A stretch of DNA of 64,000 nucleotides from Sphingobacterium detergens (GTDB lineage: Bacteria; Bacteroidota; Bacteroidia; Sphingobacteriales; Sphingobacteriaceae). Under the pieces are notes generated by a model that saw only the letters and a list, made by a program, of their open reading frames with translations, searched no databases and was not told the DNA's origin. The translations under genes and the position numbers were made by a program. Shown one piece after another: positions 32,871-42,300 of the stretch; the stretch's first letter is position 1, and each line of letters starts with the position of its first letter. The stretch is from contig NZ_RAPY01000007.1 of the NCBI RefSeq assembly GCF_003610355.1, positions 62,001-126,000 of the forward strand, in the 5' to 3' direction.

Positions 32871-33824
32871 TTAAACCTGTTCGATTGCGGCCGCCAGCAA
32901 TCGTTTTACGGTTCCTTTTAGTGATTCCGGCTCTATAATCTTTCCTTTATCAGCAAACATCAGGTACCAGCGTGCAAATCCACCTTCAACATGAATGCTT
33001 TCAAAGTGCATTTCAACATAACTATCAGTAACCACTTCTTTTTGAAATCCAAAGTAATGGCGATCCCATTCCATATATCGCGCCATTTCCTTGTCCACCT
33101 GAACCACCACTTTGGTTGTTGGCATTTCATGTTTCTTATTCAGAAAAAATGAAAGTTCAGGATGGTCTTTCCCAAAATCGTCGGCGAGTATCCGGATATT
33201 GCTGATCCGGTCCAGACGAAATTGCCTATAATCCTTTCGGAGTTTACAAAAAGCAAGTATATACCAAAACTTACTTTCCACAAAAATACCAACTGCTTCG
33301 ATTTCACGTTTTTCTGGGGTTTTGTCAGACGGTTTGGAATAATAGATTTCTACGCATTTTTTCGCCGCTATACTTTCAATAAGTGTATTGGTTCCATGCG
33401 TTAATTTCTCATTGAATTGATGACGTTCTCCCCGTACTAAAAAGTTATCTCCGACCAGAGCAACATGTTCCTTTTCATTCCCTCTCAAAATAGCTTTCAT
33501 CTTGAGCATTGCTGTCGTAAAATGGTGCGCGAGATTCTTGTCTGTATACTTTTCGACCAATTTCTCTGCGGCGACAAAACTCAAGGCCTCCTCGCGGCTA
33601 AATTGCAATGGCGGCATCTTATACCCCTCAACCAAAGAGTAACCATTTCCGGCTTCGCCATAAATAGGTATTCCAGCCTGCATCAGGGATCGGATATCAC
33701 GATAGATTGTCCGTAGGCTTACTTCATATTTTTCTGCCAGCGCAGCGGCTGTCACCACAGGTTTTGCCTGTAAGTGCATATAGATAGCAAGGATACGGTC
33801 GAATCGTTTCTGAATGTCGGTCAT
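32871..33824 (-). CDS. HTH/WYL-domain transcriptional regulator (YafY-like)
   Basis: 317 residues. The N-terminal winged HTH is ALAEKYEVSLRTIYRDIRSLMQAGIPIYGEAGNGYSLV (deoR-type). The WYL domain covers about 140-230, with CVEIYYSKPSDKTPEKREIEAVGIFV and FWYILAFCKLRKDYRQFRLDRI, and a C-terminal extension (WCX) ends the protein. Such regulators bind nucleotides or small ligands. A weak TACCTTTA box lies just before the start. Targets unknown; autoregulation is common in the family. Confidence 0.88.
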   Translation of the reverse strand: MTDIQKRFDRILAIYMHLQAKPVVTAAALAEKYEVSLRTIYRDIRSLMQAGIPIYGEAGNGYSLVEGYKMPPLQFSREEALSFVAAEKLVEKYTDKNLAHHFTTAMLKMKAILRGNEKEHVALVGDNFLVRGERHQFNEKLTHGTNTLIESIAAKKCVEIYYSKPSDKTPEKREIEAVGIFVESKFWYILAFCKLRKDYRQFRLDRISNIRILADDFGKDHPELSFFLNKKHEMPTTKVVVQVDKEMARYMEWDRHYFGFQKEVVTDSYVEMHFESIHVEGGFARWYLMFADKGKIIEPESLKGTVKRLLAAAIEQV

Positions 33825-33894
33825 AAGGGTAAAGGTACGAGTTATTCCATATTTTTAAACTAAATGATATTGATTAAAACAGCATGACAAAACA

Positions 33895-33930
33895 AAAAAT
33901 CACGATCCAAATACATGGATCGTGATCTTT
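33895..33930 (-). terminator. intrinsic terminator after the small lipoprotein gene
   Basis: Perfect 11 bp arms ATCACGATCCA (33899-33909) and TGGATCGTGAT (33916-33926), with A-run on the left, i.e. T-run for the minus strand, and a T-rich right side. Confidence 0.8.
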
Positions 33931-33960
33931 TATTACCAAAAGCCCCTAGAGCAGCGATGG

Positions 33961-34377
33961 CTATTGTTTTGTCCCTTGGAAGAGGTATACTACATCACCA
34001 CTGGCCTCAGCCTCCGTAGTGATCTGGATATTCTTATCATCAATTGTATAAGTAATTCCCCCCATAGGTCCCTGACCGGAAACATGGATATTGGAAACAT
34101 TCTGTACAGGGAATGTTTTTGCTGTAGCTCTACTGTACGCCTCCCCTGCTTTCACTGTTGCTTTCACCTTGCCATCATCAACTTTGGTAACAGTGATAAT
34201 CGCATTAAAATATTCAGCATCCCCACCGATGACCATCTTTCCTTTAAACGTGCCTACAATGGCATCTATTTTTCCTGAGACTATTGGCTCATTCTTATCT
34301 TTGCTACATCCGACAAAGATCATTGCAACCATTGCCACTAGGCAAAGGATCATTAGGTTTTTGTTTATTGTTTTCAT
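33961..34377 (-). CDS. small lipoprotein of unknown function
   Basis: Unrecognised. Starting at the ATG at 34377 gives 138 residues with a signal peptide and lipobox FVGC (Cys23); the longer frame would add a useless N-terminus. The rest is beta-rich (GTFKGKMVIGG, AIITVTKVDDGKVKATVKAG), again lipocalin-like in feel, without a clear motif. It has its own promoter and terminator and lies just downstream of the two-component pair, on the same strand. Confidence 0.6.
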   Translation of the reverse strand: MKTINKNLMILCLVAMVAMIFVGCSKDKNEPIVSGKIDAIVGTFKGKMVIGGDAEYFNAIITVTKVDDGKVKATVKAGEAYSRATAKTFPVQNVSNIHVSGQGPMGGITYTIDDKNIQITTEAEASGDVVYLFQGTKQ

Positions 34378-34397
34378 CTTTTGCATATCTATATAAG

Positions 34398-34428
34398 CAA
34401 AAGTAGAAATACACTGTACACAGGACAA
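34398..34428 (-). promoter_or_regulatory. promoter of the small lipoprotein gene
   Basis: Minus strand: TTG (34428-34426), 20 bp spacer, TACTTTTG (34405-34398), fitting the Bacteroidota pattern, 20 bp before the ATG at 34377. Confidence 0.55.
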
Positions 34429-34486
34429 TACCACGAAATAGGGTAATTTACCCTCCTAATTTTAGGGTATCCCTGCTCCTATTGAA

Positions 34487-35113
34487 TTAGAGCAAATTTT
34501 CCTTAAATAATATTGTCAACAGTTCTGCGGTATTTTTTACGGCAAATTTCTGAATCAGATTTTTTCGATAAGTATCCACCGTTAATGGGCTTAAGAATAG
34601 TTTCTCGGCAATTTGTGCACTTGTCTTTCCCTCTGCCAACAATTGTAACACTTGCTTCTCGCGCATTGTCAATGAGGGTAGTTGTCGGGTTGGGGAGGCC
34701 GCTATGATCCGTTGTGTTGCCCCACATAAGGCCATGTTACCTTGAGAAACTTTCTGAATACAAGTAATAATTTCCTCCGCATCAGCACTTTTCAAGATAT
34801 ATCCAGCAGCACCATTGGCAAGCATCTGTAGTATGCTATTGCGCGCCATATGATTACTAAAGCCAACGATGATAAGCTCAGGATGGTTCTTTTTGAGTTC
34901 GCCGCAGAGATCGATACCATTCGCATCAGGCAAAGCGATATCCAATAAGAGTAGGTCTACCTGATCCTGTTTCAAAAAATCGGTCAGCGCCTGTCCCAGC
35001 GAAAACCCTAGTACCCGGTCATAGGATAGATTTTCTTTTAAAAATGATTTGATCCCTTCGATGGCAATTGGATGATCGTCCAAGATAGCCAATGTTTTTT
35101 GCTGCTCAGACAT
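34487..35113 (-). CDS. NarL/LuxR-type response regulator
   Basis: 208 residues from the ATG at 35113 (a GTG six codons upstream is less likely). The receiver domain has the acidic pair LDDHP (12-13), the phosphorylated Asp58 in LLLLDIALPD, and a Lys in GYILKSAD. The C-terminal LuxR-type HTH reads LTMREKQVLQLLAEGKTSAQIAEKLFLSPLTVDTYRKNLIQKF. It overlaps the 3' end of the sensor kinase gene by 8 bp, so it is its partner. Confidence 0.93.
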   Translation of the reverse strand: MSEQQKTLAILDDHPIAIEGIKSFLKENLSYDRVLGFSLGQALTDFLKQDQVDLLLLDIALPDANGIDLCGELKKNHPELIIVGFSNHMARNSILQMLANGAAGYILKSADAEEIITCIQKVSQGNMALCGATQRIIAASPTRQLPSLTMREKQVLQLLAEGKTSAQIAEKLFLSPLTVDTYRKNLIQKFAVKNTAELLTILFKENLL

Positions 35114-37067
35114 GTATTTCGATATTGACACTTGTTCCCGCCCCTGGCTGTGATAAGATGTTCATTTTTCCATTTAAATATTCAACTCTCATTTGTACAT
35201 TTTTAAGTCCCATTCCCCCGTTAGCTTCCACAACGGCCTCCACATCAAATCCTTTCCCATTGTCGTCCACCCCGATCAAAAAGCCTTGCTCGTTTTGCAG
35301 GCATTGCACAATGATTTGATCGGCATTCCCATGTCGAATGGCATTGTTGATCAACTCCTGAATAATACGATAAATATTGACCTGCATATTCTCCGCAATA
35401 TTGTTGGACAGGCCATTGCACTGCAACTCAATGGCAACAGCACCATGCTGCATCGAAGTACAGAGATCTTCAAGTGCAACCAATAGCCCCGAGCGTGATA
35501 AGTTTTCTGGCATCATATTGTGGGCGATCAACCTGACATCAGCAATCATCTGATCCAGCTGAGATTTTATCCCATCCAATACAGGCAGATTCCCTTCGGA
35601 AGAGATCTGGAGTCTCATCGCCGTCAAATGGCCACCAAGGCCATCATGCAAATCACGGGCAACCCGATGACGTTCCAGTTCCTCCCCTTCCAATAGTGCT
35701 TTGGTCACCCGAAGTTCTTGCTGCTGCGCCAACAGTTCCATATCGCGCTGCGACCTCTTTCTATGCTGACGATATAAATAAACAGACAAACCGAGCAAAA
35801 ACAACAATACCAAAGAAAATATACCCAATATATAATTATACAAACGCTGATTTTTCTGTTGAAGTACCGTCTGCTTCTGTTCAAACTCCAATCTCATGAT
35901 CTTCTCGTTCTTCTCGGCCGTTCTAAATTTGGTTTCAAGACCAGCTATTTCACTTTTATAAGCCGCTTGGGCCAAACTGTCTTTAATGGCAACATGTTTT
36001 CCCAGCCATTTATAAGCATTGGGGTAATCCTTTAATTTGGCATAGGTATCAGACAAATCCTTGGCAAATTGCTGCATGTTACTTGTCATATCATAAGGCA
36101 TATCCCGCATGACAATCTTAAGCTCCTTCAATGCCAGTTCATATTTTTCCAAACTAAAATAGATATTAAACTTCTGATAATGCATCATGCCGATCTCATA
36201 AGGCATATTTAGTCGTTCTGCAATTTTCAGTGCTTTCTCGGCAACCTCGAGGGCCTTCGTGAAATCATTTTTCGCACAATAATACATGCTGGCTGTCTCA
36301 CCATAGTTTAGGTGAGCTAAGGACTCCTGTAGCGTATCCAGAATTTGCTCCGATTTTAACAGATAGGATTTCGCTAAGTTAAGTTCGCGAGATTCAACAT
36401 ATTCACGTGCCAAGTTTAGTAGTGATATTGCATGTCTCTCTTTTGACAGGGGATATTTTTCATAGAGCTCAAGCCCTTTTTTGAAATAATAGATTCCTTT
36501 TTCCTGATCGCCGATTTCCTTAAAAGCAAAGCCAATCGACTGGTAGGATTTAGCAGCTTGATTATAGTCCTTTTGCTTAATTGCTTCGGGAATTATTTTA
36601 TCAACCTGGATCCGTACCATACCTTTCCGATCATCTTTATGATCGATGATCATGGCGTAATTCCACCAAGCCTTCACCCAGAATTCATAAGCTTCCTTAG
36701 TCTTAAATTTCTCGAGCATTACCGCAGCCTGTTTATACAGCTGTAAGCATTCATCAGTTTCACCCGCAGTCATAAAGATATGGGAGGCACTATAATAGGT
36801 GTATAGTGCTTTCAGGTAAGGCTTCGTTGTACACAATTTCTGTGCTGCCCCCAGATAACCTGTCGCAGCGACGGTATCCTTCTGCTCAAACATGAGGTTA
36901 TTTGCCAATAATAGCGCTGCTCTGGCCTTCACGCTATCGTTCTTAACGGTATTGAATACATTCCGTAGACTGTCAATGGAACTGATTGATGCCCCGCTCT
37001 GCTGTAATGCAAAAGTAGATAAAAGCGTACTGCACAGTAGCATTGTAAGAAAAACAAGCTTTTTCAT
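35106..37067 (-). CDS. TPR-containing sensor histidine kinase (HisKA_3 type)
   Basis: 653 residues. A signal peptide (1-25) is followed by tetratricopeptide-like helical repeats outside the membrane (about 30-390), a coiled stretch, a membrane helix (about 415-437), and a NarX-type kinase core: phospho-acceptor His474 in RDLHDGLGG, N box NNAIRHGNADQI, G1 DNGKGFD and G2 GGMGLKNVQMR. It phosphorylates the response regulator encoded next. The signal sensed by the TPR part is unknown. Confidence 0.93.
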   Translation of the reverse strand: MKKLVFLTMLLCSTLLSTFALQQSGASISSIDSLRNVFNTVKNDSVKARAALLLANNLMFEQKDTVAATGYLGAAQKLCTTKPYLKALYTYYSASHIFMTAGETDECLQLYKQAAVMLEKFKTKEAYEFWVKAWWNYAMIIDHKDDRKGMVRIQVDKIIPEAIKQKDYNQAAKSYQSIGFAFKEIGDQEKGIYYFKKGLELYEKYPLSKERHAISLLNLAREYVESRELNLAKSYLLKSEQILDTLQESLAHLNYGETASMYYCAKNDFTKALEVAEKALKIAERLNMPYEIGMMHYQKFNIYFSLEKYELALKELKIVMRDMPYDMTSNMQQFAKDLSDTYAKLKDYPNAYKWLGKHVAIKDSLAQAAYKSEIAGLETKFRTAEKNEKIMRLEFEQKQTVLQQKNQRLYNYILGIFSLVLLFLLGLSVYLYRQHRKRSQRDMELLAQQQELRVTKALLEGEELERHRVARDLHDGLGGHLTAMRLQISSEGNLPVLDGIKSQLDQMIADVRLIAHNMMPENLSRSGLLVALEDLCTSMQHGAVAIELQCNGLSNNIAENMQVNIYRIIQELINNAIRHGNADQIIVQCLQNEQGFLIGVDDNGKGFDVEAVVEANGGMGLKNVQMRVEYLNGKMNILSQPGAGTSVNIEIHV

Positions 37068-37328
37068 CTATTCAGTTTAATATTGACAGATTGATCCAAT
37101 TCTATCACACAAAATGCAAAAAAAAGACAATATATTGTTGTTTTCTGACGACATTTTATACAACTACCACAGTTATATCCTATGTAATTCCAAATCAATC
37201 ATATCAATTATAGGATGTAAAACAATACATAAGACCAAGATCGTCAGAGTCGACAAAGTCCCCTCAACTCCCTTAAAGTCCCTTCAAGTCCGCGCAAGTG
37301 CCAACAACGTTCGAGTACGCTCTGCACA

Positions 37329-37461
37329 TGCTTCGGGACTGCGTCAGCACTGGTTCGACATTTGGTCAGTTCGGCGTCGGTCATTCATCGACAACAGGGT
37401 AAACAACAGCCGAAGAACAGTCGAACCAGTCCCGAGCTTGTCTCAACGCTATCCCGAAGCA
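37329..37461. repeat. nested inverted repeat element
   Basis: Outer arms TGCTTCGGGA (37329-37338) and TCCCGAAGCA (37452-37461); inner arms ACTGGTTCGAC (37349-37359) and GTCGAACCAGT (37420-37430), all perfect. Direct copies of GCTCCCGAA follow near 37472 and 37494. It resembles a dispersed intergenic repeat or decayed miniature element. Confidence 0.6.
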
Positions 37462-37624
37462 ATGTCAATGAGCTCCCGAAGGATTCCTGAACAGCTCCCG
37501 AATAGCAAACAATCGAGAAAAGATCAACATCATATACAAGCAAAGGATTATCAACAAATGCATAGAAAAATACCCCTTAAAAGACAGCTATTCGTTTAGA
37601 CTGAATCGATCCTAAATTCTATAA

Positions 37625-37660
37625 AAAACGCCTGCCTCAACAAAATGAGACAGGCGTTTT
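37625..37660 (-). terminator. intrinsic terminator after the small secreted protein gene
   Basis: AAAACGCCTG (37625-37634) and CAGGCGTTTT (37651-37660) plus inner CTCA/TGAG form a long stem, 20 bp past the stop at 37680. Confidence 0.8.
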
Positions 37661-37679
37661 CAAAATATCGTGTTATTAA

Positions 37680-38150
37680 TTATTCGTTTTCTATATCCAA
37701 AGAAGTACATCCCTGGGTATCAGACAAAACGACATTTTCAAAAGTATAGTATTGTCCTAAGCCAGAATAACCGCAACTCATCATATATCGCATAGACAGT
37801 CCATATGGGCAGCTTGCATAGATATAATGGCTTCCTCTCTGTAAATTAACAGTATATCCTCGTGTATTTGCCGGAACAGTAACATGTTGAGTTGAACCAC
37901 CAGAAAAATTGGGGCTAAAAGTTAAATAAATAGGTGAACTAGTAAAATTCCAGACATAAAACTCAAAGGTATCGCTAAGGTTTGTTGTACGCTTACCTGC
38001 TACCTTTTTGTTGGAGAGATGAGTTGTTAAAGTTTTATTTGCTGCTTTCGAACTTTTAACAAGATTTGAGGTTCCATGATCGCGCGCTTGAACCAATAAG
38101 CTCACGCTGATCAATAGCATAAATGCTACTATAAAAGATTTTTTTAACAT
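37680..38150 (-). CDS. small secreted protein of unknown function
   Basis: Not recognised. 156 residues with a clear signal peptide (MLKKSFIVAFMLLISVSLLVQA), a Lys/Ser/Thr-rich linker (about 24-58) and a beta-rich domain with FEFYVWNFTSSPIYLTFSP, HVTVPANTRGYTV and three Cys residues (Cys at CPYG, MSCGY and QGCTS) that could form a disulphide. Mature protein is expected in the periplasm or outside. It is single, with its own terminator. Confidence 0.6.
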   Translation of the reverse strand: MLKKSFIVAFMLLISVSLLVQARDHGTSNLVKSSKAANKTLTTHLSNKKVAGKRTTNLSDTFEFYVWNFTSSPIYLTFSPNFSGGSTQHVTVPANTRGYTVNLQRGSHYIYASCPYGLSMRYMMSCGYSGLGQYYTFENVVLSDTQGCTSLDIENE

Positions 38151-38362
38151 AATTTAAAATTGTTTATAAATAATTGAATGAACGATAAGCTTTTTACAGC
38201 GTATCAAAAAATAAACCTCCGCTTTCAACACACCATAGGCAACCTCCTTTCATGTTAGTTACTAACAGAATAAACTGAATCAATCGCTTATCCCAATGAA
38301 AATATATGTAATGGTCGTTCCAACTCTCCCAAGATTATTTTCGTACCCTGTTTGAATATCAA

Positions 38363-39562
38363 TTATCTTTTTCCTTTCCCAAGGTTTTTATAACGGAGCA
38401 TGGCCTCGACATAATAGTAATCAGCATAGGCCAATGGCTCATCTACAAAACTTTTATCGGGTAAACTACCGACGCCATGTTTCAATAAGAATCCACCATT
38501 ATCACCAATAGCCGCAGTGTATTCTGGTCCCGATAGGGTTTTAATAATTGTTTCGGCTACATGGATATATTCTTTCGCACTTTTCGTATCAACAAAACCA
38601 GCAAGCTCAATTAGAGCCGAAGCATATAAAGCACCCGCAGATGCATCTCTCAACGCATTTGGGATATCTGGTGCGCTAAAATCCCAGTAAGGAACTTTAT
38701 CCTTAGGCAAATTGGGATTGTCTAAAATAAATTTTGCAATACCTTTAGCATGCTCCAAATATCTTCGGTCTCCTATTTCACGGTACATCATCGTGTAACC
38801 GTATAGTGCCCAAGCTTGCCCACGCGCCCAGGCTGTCTCATCACCGGCCCCCTGAACAGTCTTCTTTCTTGTTACTGCACCGCTCAGCGGATCATAAACA
38901 ACCAAATGATAAGAACTATAATCTGGACGGAAATGATTCTTTAATGTTGTATCTGCGTGGGTTATGGCGATTTTTTTATAACTGGAATCACCAGACAGTT
39001 TACTAGCGAGTGTCAGCAATTCCAGATTCATCATATTATCAATAATAACGAGAAAATCTTTTTGTGAATCCCATGACCGGATACAACCGACCGTCGGATT
39101 TAAACGACTAGCTAATGTTTGTGCACTCGTAATAATGGTTTCTTTATATTCAGCTTTAGGATCAATCGTGTAGGCATTCCCAAAACTGCAATTAATCATA
39201 AACCCAATATCATGTGAGGAGATGTATTTTTGCTTCTCCAGTAAGGGCAGTTTTTGCAAGGCGGCATTGTACATCACTGTATCTTTCGTTGCTTCATATA
39301 AATAAAGTAATGTACCTGGATAAAATCCCGTTACCCATCCGTTAGGAGCCTTTTGCTTTACATATCCTTTTGTAAATGTTTCAGGAAATTTGTCTGGCTC
39401 CACATTTTTTATCAGAACCTTATATTGTTCCGTCGCATTTTTCAGACTTTTATCTATTATTTTAAGAATATCCAACCGAGGGTTTAATGCCTTATTTTGA
39501 GCATTTCCATGCACAGCGCCCAATAGCATTACGATCAGAACTAACACATAGTTTGTTTTCAT
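38363..39562 (-). CDS. GH88 unsaturated uronyl hydrolase
   Basis: Predicted to remove a 4,5-unsaturated uronic acid from lyase-made oligosaccharides by hydrating its double bond. 399 residues with a signal peptide (1-22) and an (alpha/alpha)6 barrel. The two essential aspartates of the family match Asp118 in HDIGF and Asp175 in IDNMMN; DYSSYH (214-219) and TAWARGQAWALYGYTMMYREIG complete the site. Terminal gene of the susC-led arm, 14 bp after the DUF2264 gene. It is the most diverged of the three GH88 copies. Confidence 0.9.
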   Translation of the reverse strand: MKTNYVLVLIVMLLGAVHGNAQNKALNPRLDILKIIDKSLKNATEQYKVLIKNVEPDKFPETFTKGYVKQKAPNGWVTGFYPGTLLYLYEATKDTVMYNAALQKLPLLEKQKYISSHDIGFMINCSFGNAYTIDPKAEYKETIITSAQTLASRLNPTVGCIRSWDSQKDFLVIIDNMMNLELLTLASKLSGDSSYKKIAITHADTTLKNHFRPDYSSYHLVVYDPLSGAVTRKKTVQGAGDETAWARGQAWALYGYTMMYREIGDRRYLEHAKGIAKFILDNPNLPKDKVPYWDFSAPDIPNALRDASAGALYASALIELAGFVDTKSAKEYIHVAETIIKTLSGPEYTAAIGDNGGFLLKHGVGSLPDKSFVDEPLAYADYYYVEAMLRYKNLGKGKR

Positions 39563-39576
39563 TTTTATTGTGCTTG

Positions 39577-40848
39577 TTATTTCTTCCGTTCTTTGTAAAC
39601 ATCTGCACCAATAATATCCGGAGTCAACGTGTGATCTATAATCATTGTTTCACCATTCCATGCCTTTTTCGCCGTCCAACTTGCATCAGCGGCAGTCCAC
39701 AGCGGATCGTTTGACGGTAAGCCCAGAATAATAAAGGCTTCTGAGCATAAATATTCACTTCCCGTAGAAACATAGGTTTCGCCCACTTCTGGTTGATGAC
39801 CAGCAAATCCAATATTTAACCAACCGGAGCTATTAAAAGTTCCCGGCATTTCAATCTGTCTTTTTATTACCGTATAAAGCGCACATCGCACCTGAGCTGG
39901 TTCGATTCCTTTATCTAATTCGTGCATATAAGCAATTTTCGAAAGCAGCTGAAAGGCACCGAAACGGTAACTCAATGAACGTCCTACTGGTGGATAAGTT
40001 CCTTCTGGAGAGATTAAACGTTCTTGTATGGTCGCGTATCTTCTGGCGCGATCTAGGAATATCGGATAGAGGTTTGCTGTATCCAAATTAGCATTCTTCA
40101 GTTCCAGACTAGTTTCTAAAAGCATCGGATGTATTACAAAGCTATTGTAATAATCGTAATGAAAGTTAGGGCCGTCACCGTATATTCCATCACCTTTATA
40201 CCAGGAAACCATTAGGTCAATAGCCCTGTCCAACCGACTTCTATCAACAACTTTATCATATTTTAAGAAAAAGGCTTCGATTTCGGAACTAAATAACACC
40301 CAGTTATTGCCATAGGCATTCATTTCGCGGGTCAGGTTAAATGCATTGATCACATTTTTCTTGGTCTGATCATCTAATTTACCCCAGAGTTGATTTGGAG
40401 ACCTTAAAAGCGCCTGCGCTAAAAATGCAGCATCCACCAACGCTTGACTTTGTGTTGTGGGATGCTTTCTAAAGTTCATATAATCCGGATTATCGGGATC
40501 CGTTGCATTTTTTATACAGGCGATGGATAAATCGATATATTTCTTTCTCAACTTACCTTCGACGGTATTATCCGGTCCAAGTTCAAGCCAAGGCGCCATT
40601 CCAGCCATTAACCGACCGAATGCTTCCAGATAAGTACAACCTGTCCGGTCCAGACTGTTACGCGATTCGATCGGCATTGTTTTAACTAATTCGCCTTTAC
40701 TTAATGCCATTAATACAGGATCAGCAATTTTGGTAAGCGTTTTTACCAAATATGCCCGCTGCTGTAAACCATTATTTTCCTCTTTCTTTTGAGCAAATAA
40801 TACCTGTGGCACTAACAATATGATAATGACTAATTTTTTATAGTTCAT
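39577..40848 (-). CDS. DUF2264 protein (GH154-like)
   Basis: 423 residues with a signal peptide (MNYKKLVIIILLVPQVLFAQ). Typical of DUF2264: YLEAFGRLMAGMAPWLELGPD (about 75-95), QSQALVDAAFLAQALLRSP, NNWVLFSSEIEAFF, YKGDGIYGDGPNFHYDYYNSFVIHPML and GRSLSYRFGAFQLLSKIA. From memory, CAZy GH154 beta-glucuronidases have this domain. Expected to be periplasmic and to trim uronic acid residues. Between two GH88 genes. Confidence 0.82.
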   Translation of the reverse strand: MNYKKLVIIILLVPQVLFAQKKEENNGLQQRAYLVKTLTKIADPVLMALSKGELVKTMPIESRNSLDRTGCTYLEAFGRLMAGMAPWLELGPDNTVEGKLRKKYIDLSIACIKNATDPDNPDYMNFRKHPTTQSQALVDAAFLAQALLRSPNQLWGKLDDQTKKNVINAFNLTREMNAYGNNWVLFSSEIEAFFLKYDKVVDRSRLDRAIDLMVSWYKGDGIYGDGPNFHYDYYNSFVIHPMLLETSLELKNANLDTANLYPIFLDRARRYATIQERLISPEGTYPPVGRSLSYRFGAFQLLSKIAYMHELDKGIEPAQVRCALYTVIKRQIEMPGTFNSSGWLNIGFAGHQPEVGETYVSTGSEYLCSEAFIILGLPSNDPLWTAADASWTAKKAWNGETMIIDHTLTPDIIGADVYKERKK

Positions 40849-40913
40849 AGTATTGGAATTATTTATTTTAAATGGAACTAGGTTCCCTCATCCGTTATCC
40901 ATAGATAATGCCC

Positions 40914-42188
40914 TTATTGTTTGATCACTTTTTCGCCATTGAGCATTCGGTCATATCTGATCAATGCCTCAACGTAGTAATAATCGGCATAAGTCAATGG
41001 CACATCTACCTCCGTTTTATGCGGAATAGAACCGACACTATGTTTCAATATATACCCCCCAGCTTCTTTGTAATCCGCTTTGTATGGTTTCGAAGAAAGT
41101 GACTTTAACATCTGCTCAGCTTTGGAAATGTACAACTGACTTTCACTACCCTTTGTATATTGTGCCAATTCCAACAATGCAGAAGCTGTAACAGCAGCAG
41201 TAGAAACATCGCGCAGATCCTTTTGATTAAAATACTTACTTTCCTTGGTCAGTTTATTTTGATCCATATCCCAATACGGAATCAGATCCTTTGGAAGATT
41301 GGGATGATTAAGGTAAAACTTAGCGATATTCCGCGCTTGTTCCAGGTATTTCTTTTCACCTGTTTCGCGGTACATCATTGTATATCCATATAATCCCCAA
41401 GCTTGTCCCCTTGCCCATGCAGACTCATCGAATGCTCCTTGTGCTGTTTTTCTTGAGATTATACTTCCATTATCCGGATTATAATCTACCACGTGGTAAG
41501 AACTGTAGTCTTTTCGATAATGGTTGACCATTGTCGTATTTGCATGCCGTATGGCAATATCCCGAAATCTTTTGTCTCCTGTCATTTTGGACACTTCGGT
41601 CAAAAATTCCAGATTCATCATATTATCAATAATAACTGGATATGTCCACGGTTGCCCGTCCCAATTCTTACCGCCATCCCATGAGCGGATTGTTTTTGGA
41701 GCTTCATGAAAGCGTGTTGCCAATGAAGCAGCACCTGTACTTAACACGCCTTTATATGCTGTAGAATCACCTGTCAACCGTAATGCATTACCGAAACTAC
41801 AATAAAGCATAAACCCAAGATCATGTGTTCCTTTATTATTTTTCTCCTTTTCTAAATGTTTTAATTTTCGTTTTGCCTCATTCAACAACTTTTCATCTTT
41901 TGTATATTCATAAAGATAGAGCACAGTACCCGGATAAAATCCGGAGCACCACCAGCTAGAACCCCAATTGACATATTTCCCATCTTTATAGGTGGTAGGA
42001 ATATCCGACTCCTGGATGGACGAAGCTAGATAGTTAATCTGTTTATGTGCATCTCCAAGATTGGTTTTGACAAATTCTTTGTTCAGTCCTAATTTGGCTG
42101 TTGTTAAATTCTTCTGACTAGAACATGATATTGCTTGTACGCCAAGCCCAATCATTAAAGCTCCTGTAATATAGTGTTGTATCTTCAT
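40914..42188 (-). CDS. GH88 unsaturated uronyl hydrolase, lipoprotein
   Basis: 424 residues. The N-terminus ends in AISC (Cys22), so unlike the other two copies it is probably a lipoprotein. Catalytic Asp123 (THDLGF) and Asp188 (IDNMMN), then DYSSYHVVDYNPDNG, FDESAWARGQAWGLYGYTMMYRETG. SSWWCSGFYPGT and the HSVGSIPHKTEVDVPLTYADYYYVEAL end are shared closely with the copy at 52670-53920, suggesting duplication across the locus. Confidence 0.9.
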   Translation of the reverse strand: MKIQHYITGALMIGLGVQAISCSSQKNLTTAKLGLNKEFVKTNLGDAHKQINYLASSIQESDIPTTYKDGKYVNWGSSWWCSGFYPGTVLYLYEYTKDEKLLNEAKRKLKHLEKEKNNKGTHDLGFMLYCSFGNALRLTGDSTAYKGVLSTGAASLATRFHEAPKTIRSWDGGKNWDGQPWTYPVIIDNMMNLEFLTEVSKMTGDKRFRDIAIRHANTTMVNHYRKDYSSYHVVDYNPDNGSIISRKTAQGAFDESAWARGQAWGLYGYTMMYRETGEKKYLEQARNIAKFYLNHPNLPKDLIPYWDMDQNKLTKESKYFNQKDLRDVSTAAVTASALLELAQYTKGSESQLYISKAEQMLKSLSSKPYKADYKEAGGYILKHSVGSIPHKTEVDVPLTYADYYYVEALIRYDRMLNGEKVIKQ

Positions 42189-42300
42189 ATTAGTATTGAG
42201 TATTGAGATATGAGTATCAAGATTTTACTTATACACGTCTAAGACCTACCTAGTATCTCTATTTTTTTAGTATTTAGATTATGAATAAAAGAACAAGGAA

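Larger units (their letters stand above)
37068..37679. other. 612 bp gene-free region with repeat island
   Basis: The flanks are AT-rich; the middle (about 37240-37510) is much richer in G and C and holds nested inverted repeats (listed separately). An open plus-strand frame crosses it but looks like translated repeat, not protein. Confidence 0.6.

Noticed and set aside
37114..37599. 161-residue plus-strand ORF
   Set aside because: It runs through the inverted-repeat island; its composition (Arg/Ser/Pro-rich, no fold pattern) is that of translated repeat sequence, and no start signal is evident.
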